Shown piece after piece: positions 1 through 5,832 of a stretch of 6,585 bases of DNA (positions within the stretch are counted from its first letter, which is position 1; each line of letters begins with the position of its first letter). The DNA comes from Bog-793 sp050010315 (GTDB lineage: Bacteria > Actinomycetota > Acidimicrobiia > Acidimicrobiales > Bog-793). Made by a program: the position numbers and the translations under genes. The notes beneath the pieces were generated by a model. That model was not told where the DNA came from and searched no databases. It was given only the letters and a program-made list of their open reading frames with translations. The DNA lies in assembly GCA_050010315.1 (NCBI GenBank), contig JBEKLG010000103.1, positions 1 through 6,585 of the forward strand, given 5' to 3'.

Positions 1-916
1 CGACCCGTTGCGGACCTGCTTTGAACGTGACCGTGACCGAGTGCTCCATTCCGCGGCTTTCCGCCGTCTGGCGGGCAAGACCCAGGTCTTCATCGATCCG
101 CTTGACCACCAGCGGACACGCCTCACCCATGCGATGGAGGTCGCCCAGGTCGCCCAGGCAATCGCCCGTGCGACCAGGCTGAATGAGGACCTCGTCTACG
201 CCGCGGCGATCGCCCACGACTGCGGCCACGGCCCGGGCGGCCACGCCAGTGAGGAGGCGTTCGGGCCCTACGTCCCGGGCGGATTCGATCACGCCTCCTG
301 GGGGGCGGACGTCGTGCTCCGCTCGCTCAACCTCTGCGACGAGACGCTCGACGCCGTGCGCAACCACTCCTGGTCCCGTCCGGCACCGGCGACCCCGGAA
401 GGCGAGGTGCTGTCGTGGGCGGACCGGATCGCCTACGTCTGCCACGATTTCGAAGACGCCGTCGCGGCGGGGATCGTTAGACCCGGGGAGCTGCCCCGCA
501 TCGTCGCCCGAAGCTGCGGGTCGACGCGGGCGGCGCAGATCTCACAGTTCATCTCGGCGGTGATCGAGGCGGTCGAGCGGACCGGCTCGGTGGGGATGAC
601 GAGCGAGGCTGCCGAGGCGCTGGCTGCGTTCCGTGCCTGGAACTACGAGCGGATCTACCTGCGGCCGGACTCGTTGGAGCAGGGGGAACGGGTGCGCCGC
701 CTGCTCGAGGCGCTGGTCGAGACCTACGCTGACGCCCCGGCGCTCCTGCCGGAGGTCCGGGGGCAGGACCTTGGCGCCGGGTCGCGCGAGGCGCTCGCCG
801 CCGCCGTCGAGTACGTCGCCGGGATGACCGACCGCTTCGCCGTCGAGGCCGCCTCACGCCTGCTCGACTGGCCCGAGGCTGAGCTCCCGGCGCGCTACCT
901 CATGCGCGGTACTTAG
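1..916 (+). CDS. HD-domain dNTP triphosphohydrolase (dGTPase-like), 5' truncated by window
   Basis: The reading frame is open from the first base and the stop is TAG at 914-916, so the true start lies upstream. A TTG at 8 is in frame, but it sits inside the conserved dGTPase opening (FERDRDRVLHSAAFRRL followed by KTQVF), so it is not the start. The family hydrolyses dNTPs, classically dGTP, to the deoxynucleoside and triphosphate in the cytoplasm using an HD metal site. The metal ligands are visible: His in RLTHAMEV (codon 128-130), the HD pair in AIAHDCGH (215-220) and Asp in SWADRIAY (422-424). The C-terminal EYVAGMTDRFA block (about 807-839) is also typical. The usual GHPPFGH segment after HD reads GHGPGGH here, and the protein has a conserved-looking NHSWSRP stretch, so it may belong to a divergent actinobacterial branch whose substrate need not be dGTP. 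In many actinobacteria dgt precedes dnaG; here the next gene is convergent instead, only 8 bp away. The family is secure, the substrate is not. Confidence 0.85.
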   Translation, partial: DPLRTCFERDRDRVLHSAAFRRLAGKTQVFIDPLDHQRTRLTHAMEVAQVAQAIARATRLNEDLVYAAAIAHDCGHGPGGHASEEAFGPYVPGGFDHASWGADVVLRSLNLCDETLDAVRNHSWSRPAPATPEGEVLSWADRIAYVCHDFEDAVAAGIVRPGELPRIVARSCGSTRAAQISQFISAVIEAVERTGSVGMTSEAAEALAAFRAWNYERIYLRPDSLEQGERVRRLLEALVETYADAPALLPEVRGQDLGAGSREALAAAVEYVAGMTDRFAVEAASRLLDWPEAELPARYLMRGT

Positions 917-924
917 GGGCCGGT

Positions 925-1839
925 TCAGCTCGCCTCGACGCGCCCCGTGCCGGTCGCGGCAGGCTCGGCAGCCGCGACGAGGTTGCGCAGCCCGTCGAGG
1001 AGCTGCATCGGCACGACGATCTTCGTCGAGGCAGACGTCCCGACCTGCTTCAGCGTGTCGAGGTACTGGAGGATCATCGTCTTTTCGTCGAGGGTCTTGG
1101 CGGCGACGAGGACCTTCTCGAGGCCCCGGGCGTAACCCTCGGCCCGCAGGATCGCCGATTGACGCTCGGCCTCGGCGGCGAGGATCGTCGCTTTCTGGCG
1201 GCCCTCGGCGAGGTTGATCGCCGCCTGCGCCTCGCCCTCGGCGGAGAGGATCGCCGCGGCCTTCTGACCCTCGGCCTCGGTGACCTGGGCGCGCCGGGTC
1301 CGCTCGGCCGACATCTGGCGGGTCATCGCCTCGAGGACCCCCGGCGGCGGGTTCACCTCACGGACCTCGACGCTCGTCACCTTCACGCCCCAGCGCTCGG
1401 TGACGTCGTCAAGCCGGACGCGCAGCGAGGCGTTCATGTCCTCTCGCTTGGAGAGCACGTCGTCGAGCGACATGTCGCCGACGACGCTGCGCAGCGTCGT
1501 CGCCGCGAGGTTGAGCGCCGCCCCGGCGAAGTTCTGCACGGTGAGGACGGACATGCTCGGGTCGACGACCTTGTAGAAGATGATGAAGTCGATCGAGATC
1601 GGCGCGTTGTCCTTCGTGATCGCCGTCTGATGGGGGATCTCGAGGTACTGCTCGCGCAAATCGACGAGGGTCGTGCGGTCAGTGACCGGGTTGATGAAGA
1701 CGATGCCCGGGCCGCGCAGCCCGATCGCCCGGCCGAGTCGGAACAGCACGATCCTTTGGTACTCGCGGATGATCTTCACCGACCTTGCAACGGCGAGGAC
1801 GACGATGACTGCGACGGCGATGACGATCCCGATGATCAC
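925..1839 (-). CDS. SPFH/Band 7 (stomatin-like, QmcA type) membrane protein
   Basis: The 304-residue protein has one N-terminal membrane segment (about residues 2-19, very rich in I, V and A). A Band 7/SPFH domain follows (about 22-185), with recognisable stretches REYQRIVLFRLGR, GPGIVFINPV and VREVNPPPGVLEAM. Next comes an Ala/Glu-rich helical region (about 186-245) and a short polar tail. SPFH proteins oligomerise on the inner face of the membrane, form ordered microdomains and often modulate proteases; prokaryotic members of this subtype typically pair with NfeD. The start is GTG at 1839, overlapping the nfeD stop in GTGA, with an AAGGG about 12 nt upstream as a weak ribosome binding site; translation therefore probably depends on coupling to nfeD. 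It resembles QmcA/YbbK and stomatin rather than HflK or HflC. No substrate or client can be read from the sequence. Confidence 0.92.
   Translation of the reverse strand: MIIGIVIAVAVIVVLAVARSVKIIREYQRIVLFRLGRAIGLRGPGIVFINPVTDRTTLVDLREQYLEIPHQTAITKDNAPISIDFIIFYKVVDPSMSVLTVQNFAGAALNLAATTLRSVVGDMSLDDVLSKREDMNASLRVRLDDVTERWGVKVTSVEVREVNPPPGVLEAMTRQMSAERTRRAQVTEAEGQKAAAILSAEGEAQAAINLAEGRQKATILAAEAERQSAILRAEGYARGLEKVLVAAKTLDEKTMILQYLDTLKQVGTSASTKIVVPMQLLDGLRNLVAAAEPAATGTGRVEAS
1111..1275 (-). repeat. Five degenerate 33-bp (11-residue) tandem repeats inside the SPFH gene
   Basis: Residues 189-243 of the SPFH protein fall into five 11-residue units, each starting AE: AEGQKAAAILS, AEGEAQAAINL, AEGRQKATILA, AEAERQSAILR and AEGYARGLEKV. 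At DNA level these are imperfect 33-bp direct repeats. Hendecad repeats of this kind form the helical arm of stomatin and QmcA proteins, so the repeat reflects protein architecture and not a mobile or regulatory element. Confidence 0.8.
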
Positions 1840-2363
1840 GATTGGTTGGTCCCTTCGCTCGGCCGGGAGGTGTCGACGGACGGTGAGCGCTTGTCGAGCG
1901 CCGGCGGGTCCGCCGTCTCCCGGGGAAGTCCCTTATCGCCCCAGACCGACAGCCGGACGCCGTTGGCCTCGATTACCTGAATTCTCGCGCCGGCCGGGAT
2001 CCGGCCGTTGAGCGACGTCGCCGACCAGTTCTCGCCGGCGACGCGCACGATGCCCGACGGCTCGAGATCGCTGACGGCCACGCCCTCCGCCGACACGAGC
2101 GAGCGGACCGCTCTCGCGCGCAGTCTCGGGTCGGTGAGCCCTTTCCAGGCGATCGTCGCCACCCCCGCCGAGACGACGACATCGGCGCTCAAAAGGAGGA
2201 AGACGAACGAGCGCGTGTCACCGGTCACGGCGATCGCGATCAGGAACCCCGCCGCGGCGATTCCCGCCACGGCCGCGACCGCGTGGGCATGGGGCCCGAT
2301 GTGGAATCCGAAGATCGAGGAGAAGACCACGAGCCCGAGGAGCACTCCTGCGACGATCCACAT
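1836..2363 (-). CDS. Short NfeD-type membrane protein (SPFH partner)
   Basis: The protein has 175 residues. Three hydrophobic segments (about 2-20, 27-47 and 52-72) are followed by a soluble domain at about 88-140 with the NfeD OB-fold pattern: SLVSAEGVAVSDLEPSGIV, then GENWSATSLNG, IPAGARIQVIEANG and VRLSVW. A low-complexity, charged tail of some 30 residues ends the protein. It lacks the ClpP-like serine protease domain of long NfeD proteins, so it is the short form that anchors or assists SPFH proteins. I chose ATG at 2363 because a strong AAGGAGG lies 4 nt before it and the first membrane segment begins right there; an in-frame GTG at 2387 would add eight polar residues and has no such site. 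It is first in the leftward operon and its TGA overlaps the SPFH start by 4 nt. Confidence 0.87.
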   Translation of the reverse strand: MWIVAGVLLGLVVFSSIFGFHIGPHAHAVAAVAGIAAAGFLIAIAVTGDTRSFVFLLLSADVVVSAGVATIAWKGLTDPRLRARAVRSLVSAEGVAVSDLEPSGIVRVAGENWSATSLNGRIPAGARIQVIEANGVRLSVWGDKGLPRETADPPALDKRSPSVDTSRPSEGTNQS

Positions 2364-2367
2364 TGGT

Positions 2368-2374
2368 CCTCCTT
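2368..2374 (-). promoter_or_regulatory. Strong ribosome binding site for nfeD
   Basis: Read on the minus strand this is AAGGAGG followed by ACCA and then ATG at 2363. It is a near-perfect anti-16S match and fixes the nfeD start at 2363 rather than the upstream GTG at 2387. Confidence 0.75.
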
Positions 2375-2491
2375 CCAGCGACGGCACGAGGTGCCGCCCG
2401 GGAGCCGCTGCGCAAACGAACGCACGCCTCTGCCCCGAGCGTACCCGCAGTTCGCCGCGCCCAGCGCCGCGGGTGCTGGCGCTCCTCCTTC

Positions 2492-2497
2492 TACGAT
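2492..2497 (+). promoter_or_regulatory. Candidate -10 element for DUF3107 gene
   Basis: TACGAT fits the actinobacterial -10 consensus TANNNT and stands out in GC-rich DNA. It lies 27 nt before the GTG start at 2525, leaving room for transcription to begin near 2504 ahead of the GAGGAG ribosome binding site at 2512-2517. The expected -35 position (about 2469-2474, GCGGGT) has no recognisable hexamer and falls inside the inverted repeat at 2463-2483. Confidence 0.35.
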
Positions 2498-2524
2498 GGT
2501 GGCAACCTGACGAGGAGTTGACGC

Positions 2525-2761
2525 GTGGACGTTCGGATCGGGATCATCCAGTCGACGAAGGAACTCGACGTCGAGGTCGGCGACGACGTCACCCGGGAAC
2601 AGGTCCTCGCCGACATCGAGGCGGCGCTCGCCGACTCAGGCGGCGTGCTCTGGCTCACGGATCGGCGCGGCCGACGCGTCGGCGTGCCGACGGCCAAGGT
2701 CGCCTACGTCGAAGTCGGCGGCACGGCGGAGGACCGCCGGGTCGGCTTCGGGGCGCCGTAG
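2525..2761 (+). CDS. DUF3107 small conserved actinobacterial protein
   Basis: The 78-residue, acidic, soluble protein begins at GTG 2525, with GAGGAG 7 nt upstream. Its pattern is that of DUF3107: MDVRIGIIQSTKELDVEV, a helix region around EQVLADIEAALADSGGVLWL, a short basic stretch DRRGRR, then VPTAKVAYVEVG. I recall mycobacterial members (the TB9.4-type protein, Rv3208A) of similar size. No enzymatic motif, signal peptide or membrane segment is present. The alternating strand-helix-strand pattern suggests a small alpha/beta fold. The molecular function of the family is not known to me. It appears to be a single-gene unit, with its own -10-like element before it and a GC hairpin after it. Confidence 0.82.
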   Translation: MDVRIGIIQSTKELDVEVGDDVTREQVLADIEAALADSGGVLWLTDRRGRRVGVPTAKVAYVEVGGTAEDRRVGFGAP

Positions 2762-2815
2762 CGGCGAAGCGCGACCGACTGGTGGCCACCCCGATCGGCG
2801 CTGCGCCTGTCCGCT

Positions 2816-2834
2816 CCGCCCGGCTGGCGGGCGG
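2816..2834 (+). terminator. GC-rich hairpin after DUF3107 gene (possible terminator)
   Basis: CCGCCCG (2816-2822) and CGGGCGG (2828-2834) are perfect 7-bp arms around the loop GCTGG. No T-run follows, so a standard intrinsic terminator is not supported; actinobacteria do have hairpins proposed to terminate without a U tract. It lies 54 bp after the DUF3107 stop and just upstream of the TACCAT preceding the next operon, so it could separate the two units or overlap that promoter. Confidence 0.4.
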
Positions 2835-2841
2835 GCGGGCC

Positions 2842-2863
2842 TACCATCGCTAGGGCAGGGGAG
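2842..2863 (+). promoter_or_regulatory. Candidate -10 and ribosome binding site before the PHP gene
   Basis: TACCAT at 2842-2847 matches TANNNT and resembles the TACGAT before the DUF3107 gene. AGGGGAG at 2857-2863 is a good ribosome binding site 5 nt before GTG 2869. No -35 hexamer is evident. If TACCAT is used, the leader would be only about 15 nt. Confidence 0.35.
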
Positions 2864-2868
2864 ATTCC

Positions 2869-3783
2869 GTGATCGACTACCACGTCCACCTCTGGCCGCA
2901 CGCGCAGCGCGCCGAGGCCTCCGAGCAGCGTCTCGAGCGTCTCGCCGTCTACTGCGAGCAGGCCGCGGCCGAGGGCGTCGGCGAGATCGCCCTCACCGAG
3001 CACTTCTTCCGCTTCACGCAGGGACGGGCGGTGGTGGGGGACTTCTGGCTGGAAGAGCCGTCCTCGCCGTTTGCGGCGACGATGGCCGCCTACTTCGACC
3101 ACCACGCCACCGCCGATCTCGACGCCTACGTCACGGCCGCCGTTGAGGCGCGTGCTGCCGGCCTGCCGGTCGTCGTCGGCCTCGAGGTCGACTACTACCC
3201 GGGGAAGATGGATGCCGTGGCGCGCCTGCTCTCCGGTTACCCCTTCGACGTCCTTCTGGGCTCGGTGCACTGGCTCGGGACGTGGCAGTTCGACCTGTTG
3301 CACGACGAGGCCAGCCTGGCGGAGTGGGACCGGCGCGACGTCGACGAGGTCTGGCGCCGCTACACCGACGCCCTCGCCGAGCTCGCCGGGACGCGGACCT
3401 GCGACGTCCTCGCCCATCCCGACTTCGTGAAGCTCGCCGGTCGTCGTCCGGCGGCGGCGGCACTCGACGAGTGCCACGAGCGGATGGCCGAGGCCGCCTG
3501 GGCGAGCGGGATGGCGGCGGAGATCTCGTCGTCCGGCTTCGGCGCCCCCGTCGGCGAGCAGTACCCGGCCCCGGCGCTGCTCGCCTCCTTCGCCCGGCGC
3601 AAGGTGCCGGTGACGACCGCCTCGGACGCCCACGGGCCAGGCCGTGTCGGCGAACGCGCCGGCGAGCTCGGCCGGATCGCCGCGGCCGCCGGCTATACGA
3701 CATTGCGTGCCTTTCGCGCCCGGCGCGGCCACGACGTGCCGCTCGGGCTGGCGGCGGGTGCCGCCGGAAAAACCGAGCGATGA
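2869..3783 (+). CDS. PHP-domain metal-dependent phosphoesterase (histidinol-phosphatase-like)
   Basis: The protein has 304 residues with a GTG start at 2869 and a good ribosome binding site. It carries the full set of PHP metal ligands: H5 and H7 (DYHVH), E44-H45 (LTEH), E106 (GLEVDYYPG), H134 (GSVHW), H183 (LAHPDFVK), D253 and H255 (ASDAH). The family hydrolyses phosphate esters at a trinuclear metal site; the closest well-known group is the HisJ/HisK histidinol phosphatase of histidine biosynthesis (histidinol phosphate to histidinol). It is somewhat longer than the usual ~270 residues, mainly from a segment at about 48-95. The context gives no other his genes: its TGA overlaps the ATG of the PdtaS-like kinase (ATGA), so the two are co-transcribed and translationally coupled. 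The real substrate may therefore not be histidinol phosphate. The fold is secure, the substrate uncertain. Confidence 0.85.
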   Translation: MIDYHVHLWPHAQRAEASEQRLERLAVYCEQAAAEGVGEIALTEHFFRFTQGRAVVGDFWLEEPSSPFAATMAAYFDHHATADLDAYVTAAVEARAAGLPVVVGLEVDYYPGKMDAVARLLSGYPFDVLLGSVHWLGTWQFDLLHDEASLAEWDRRDVDEVWRRYTDALAELAGTRTCDVLAHPDFVKLAGRRPAAAALDECHERMAEAAWASGMAAEISSSGFGAPVGEQYPAPALLASFARRKVPVTTASDAHGPGRVGERAGELGRIAAAAGYTTLRAFRARRGHDVPLGLAAGAAGKTER

Positions 3784-5303
3784 CCTCGGCGGAGCTGGCG
3801 CGCCAGCTGGACGACATCCCCGACGGTGCCCGCGACCACCTCGAGCAGCTGATGGGGTCGTGGGGCATGCTCGCCGACCTGTCGTTCTCGGACCTCGTGC
3901 TCTATCTCCCGCGCCGTGCCGGGCCGGTTGATGCCCCGGCGGCGCCGGGGCAGGCGGGAGACACCGAGCTGCGGTTCGTCGTGCTCGGCCAGATGCGGCC
4001 GACAACGAGCCAGACGCTGTTTGCGCTCGACCTCGTCGGCGAGTACGCCGACGACAACGCCGAGGGCGTGCCCTTGCGCGCCGCCTGGCGAAGCGGCGAG
4101 ATCTTGGTTGGGAACTGTCCCTACAGCGGCGAAACCGGTCCGGTCCGCTGCGAGTGCATCCCGGTGCGCTGGCAGGAGATGGTCGTCGCCGTGCTCGTCC
4201 GGGTCTGGTCGCCGCGCACCGGTCGGCGCACCGGGGGGCTGGAGCGCGTCTATAGGCGGATCTTCGAGCGGCTGGCTTCGATGGTCAATGCCGGGCTCTT
4301 CCCATTTTCCACCGCCACCGCCGTGGTCGAGGACGCGCCCCGGGTCGGCGACGGCGTGATCGTCCTCGACGAGAAGCGCCGGGTCACCTTCGCCTCGCCG
4401 AACGCGGTGAACGCCCTGCACCGGATGGGGGTCGTCTCGGCGATCGTCGGCTCGGACCTCGAGCAGCTTGAGGCCGTGACCCACGCCATCTCGACCGCCT
4501 TCGGCTCACGGCTTCCCGTCATCGAGGAGATCGAGCGGCGCCCCGAGGTCGTGGTGCTGATCCACTGCATCCCGCTCATCGAGTCCGACGCCGTCGTCGG
4601 CGCGGCGGTATTGCTGCGCGACGTGACCGACCTGCGGCGGCGTGACCGGCTGCTGCTCTCCAAGGACGCCGCGATCCGCGAGGTGCACCACCGCGTGAAG
4701 AACAACCTCCAGACGATTTCGTCGCTGCTGCGTCTGCAGTCCCGGCGCATGGGAGTGGGCCCCGGCCAGGTCGCCCTCGTCGAGGCGGAACGCCGGGTTC
4801 GGGCGATCGCCGTCGTCCACGAGGTGCTCGCCCGCGAGCCCTCGGCCCAGGTGCCCTTCGGCGAGATCGTGCCCTCGCTCGTCCAGCTCGCCGCGGACGC
4901 AGCCGTCGACGCGAAGGAGGTGGTCATCCGGGTGACAGGCGACGCCGGCGACCTCAACGCCGACATCGCCACGCCGCTGTCGCTCGTGATCGCCGAGCTG
5001 TTGCAGAACGCCGTCGAGCACGCCCGCCCGGGGGTCGATGCGGCCCCGCTGCTCGTCGACCTCACCTTCCGCCCCGGGAAAGGGGGCCTCGAAGTCGAGG
5101 CGCGCGACGACGGCGTCGGGTTCCCGCCGGGATTCGACATCGACAGAACGGGCGGCCTCGGGTTGTCGATCGTGCGTGACCTCGTACGCTCGCAGCTCGG
5201 AGGATCGATCTCGGTCGCGAACGACGCCGGCGCCGTGGTGCGCCTTTCGATCCCGGCGGCAGCCGATCAGGCGGTCGCGGGTGCTCGCCCGCCAAGCGAC
5301 TGA
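3780..5303 (+). CDS. pdtaS: PdtaS-like cytoplasmic sensor histidine kinase
   Basis: The protein has 507 residues, close to the ~500 of mycobacterial PdtaS. The frame is open upstream to at least 3282, but ATG 3780 overlaps the PHP stop and starts the family's normal N-terminus. Residues about 8-150 are the GAF-like sensor domain (GSWGMLADLSFSDLVLYL; C113, C124 and C126 lie here). A PAS-like domain spans about 183-287 (VGDGVIVLDEKRRVTFASPN, ending LLRDVTDLRRRDR). The HisKA_2 box REVHHRVKNNLQ has H303-H304, with the His of HRVKN the likely phosphoacceptor. The HATPase has an N box (ELLQNAVEHA, N410), G1 DDGVG (D443-G447) and G2 GGLGLSIV (458-465). There are no membrane segments. The known partner in mycobacteria is PdtaR, an ANTAR antiterminator that binds RNA; no regulator is encoded here, so it would act on a distant one. 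The cysteine pair I recall from the M. tuberculosis sensor domain appears to be Val and Met here. Confidence 0.92.
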   Translation: MTSAELARQLDDIPDGARDHLEQLMGSWGMLADLSFSDLVLYLPRRAGPVDAPAAPGQAGDTELRFVVLGQMRPTTSQTLFALDLVGEYADDNAEGVPLRAAWRSGEILVGNCPYSGETGPVRCECIPVRWQEMVVAVLVRVWSPRTGRRTGGLERVYRRIFERLASMVNAGLFPFSTATAVVEDAPRVGDGVIVLDEKRRVTFASPNAVNALHRMGVVSAIVGSDLEQLEAVTHAISTAFGSRLPVIEEIERRPEVVVLIHCIPLIESDAVVGAAVLLRDVTDLRRRDRLLLSKDAAIREVHHRVKNNLQTISSLLRLQSRRMGVGPGQVALVEAERRVRAIAVVHEVLAREPSAQVPFGEIVPSLVQLAADAAVDAKEVVIRVTGDAGDLNADIATPLSLVIAELLQNAVEHARPGVDAAPLLVDLTFRPGKGGLEVEARDDGVGFPPGFDIDRTGGLGLSIVRDLVRSQLGGSISVANDAGAVVRLSIPAAADQAVAGARPPSD

Positions 5304-5335
5304 GGACCTTTCGGTAATGAACTGACACATTGGTC

Positions 5336-5590
5336 ATCAAGGCCGCGGTGCCGCAGGAAGAAAGCACAACGTCGCGTCGTTGCCGAACTCGCCAGCCCTT
5401 CAGCGGGATCGGGCCGGGTCGTCGATCGAGTCGGGGCAGAGGTTGGCGAGCTCTGCCCCCAACGTTCCCTGCACCTCTCGACGGGGTTGAGGTCGGGCGC
5501 CTCGGCCGGAAGCCGTTCGGGGAGGAAAAAGCGTCGCTGGCCTCTCACGAGGGCCCCCGCCCGGCTGCGGTGCGGGGCTGCGTTCACGTG
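5336..5590 (-). pseudogene. IS630-family transposase, C-terminal fragment with several frameshifts
   Basis: Read leftwards, the frame from 5587 gives APHRSRA, then ERLPAEAPDLNPVE (ending at 5477), the hallmark IS630 DDE block whose last Glu is the third catalytic acidic residue. The family's next block continues in another frame (5474-5412: VQGTLGAELANLCPDSIDD), after an extra AG at 5475-5476. It returns to the first frame after one extra base at 5411 (AEGLA), shifts again near 5388 (FGNDATLCF), and shifts back after 5360 (FLRHRGL, ending at 5339). The four shifts (+2, +1, +2, +1) sum to six. Only about the last 80 residues of a ~350-residue transposase survive, without the first two catalytic Asp residues or an N-terminal HTH. 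I found no matching terminal inverted repeats. It is a dead remnant. Confidence 0.8.
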
Positions 5591-5832
5591 CTCCGGTATG
5601 AGCCGTACTTCTTGGCTGACTCAACGAGCACATGAATGTTCTCGGCCGGGGTGGTCGGGGCCATGGCACACCCCGGGCCGAGGATGAAACCGCCGCCCGG
5701 CTTGCAGATCTCGATCAGCTCGCGGCAGGAGGCGTCAACTTCGTCGGCCGTCCCGAGTGCGAGGAGGTTCGTGTCGATATTGCCCAGCAGGCACGTCGTG
5801 GCCCGCGCTTTCGCCTTGAGGCGTGCCGCGGC
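5584..5832 (-). pseudogene. URO-D-family protein (possible corrinoid methyltransferase), C-terminal fragment
   Basis: After an in-frame TAG (5833-5835, minus strand), 82 codons run to TGA at 5584-5586. The translation reads CLLGNIDTNLLALGTADEV, then SCRELIEICKPGGGFILGPG, TPAENIHVLVESAKKYG and a short tail. This is the C-terminal end of the uroporphyrinogen decarboxylase superfamily: a GN(I/V)DT strand, a GTxxEV helix, the PGGGFIL block and a final helix starting PENI. The PGGGFIL and ESAKKYG style is closer to the HemE-like methyltransferases of corrinoid-dependent systems than to HemE itself. The other ~75 percent of the gene, including the substrate and metal-binding residues, is missing; no continuation is found in any minus frame up to 5928. 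The stop lies in the first bases of the IS630 remnant, so the last residues may be insertion-derived. Confidence 0.72.

Larger units (their letters stand above)
2364..2524. promoter_or_regulatory. Divergent promoter region between nfeD and DUF3107 gene
   Basis: These 161 bp separate two divergent genes and must hold both of their promoters. Two short inverted repeats are visible. GGCAC-GAG-GTGCC lies at 2384-2396, in the expected nfeD leader. AGCGCC and GGCGCT are the arms of a second at 2463-2483; an overlapping pair CCAGC (2461-2465) and GCTGG (2475-2479) can form instead. On the minus strand a TACGCT (2438-2443) could be the nfeD -10. No clear -35 hexamer is visible for either direction. 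The repeats might be operators, but short GC palindromes are common in DNA of this composition. Confidence 0.4.

Noticed and set aside
1159..1980. Long open plus-strand frame (273 codons) opposite the SPFH and NfeD genes
   Set aside because: Its translation is Arg/Asp/Leu-rich with no family pattern. It is the antisense of two well-recognised proteins in GC-rich DNA.
2364..2387. Eight-codon N-terminal extension of NfeD from GTG 2387
   Set aside because: It would include the AAGGAGG ribosome binding site within the coding region and places polar residues before the first membrane segment.
2754..2766. CGCCG-TAG-CGGCG inverted repeat around the DUF3107 stop codon as a terminator
   Set aside because: The stem is only 5 bp, has a 3-nt loop, no T-run and sits on the stop codon; it is likely chance in GC-rich sequence.
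3282..3779. Upstream extension of the pdtaS frame giving a 673-residue protein
   Set aside because: The added part is Arg-rich and lies within the PHP coding region in another frame. ATG 3780 overlapping the PHP stop gives the normal PdtaS length.
2704..4005. 433-codon minus-strand frame opposite the PHP gene and the pdtaS start
   Set aside because: The low-complexity Arg/Gly/Ala composition runs across three unrelated real genes, all with clear plus-strand family motifs, so it is a compositional shadow.
4250..5330. Minus-strand frames (about 270-300 codons) opposite pdtaS
   Set aside because: Ser/Arg/Thr-rich translations without motifs. The sense strand encodes complete kinase boxes.
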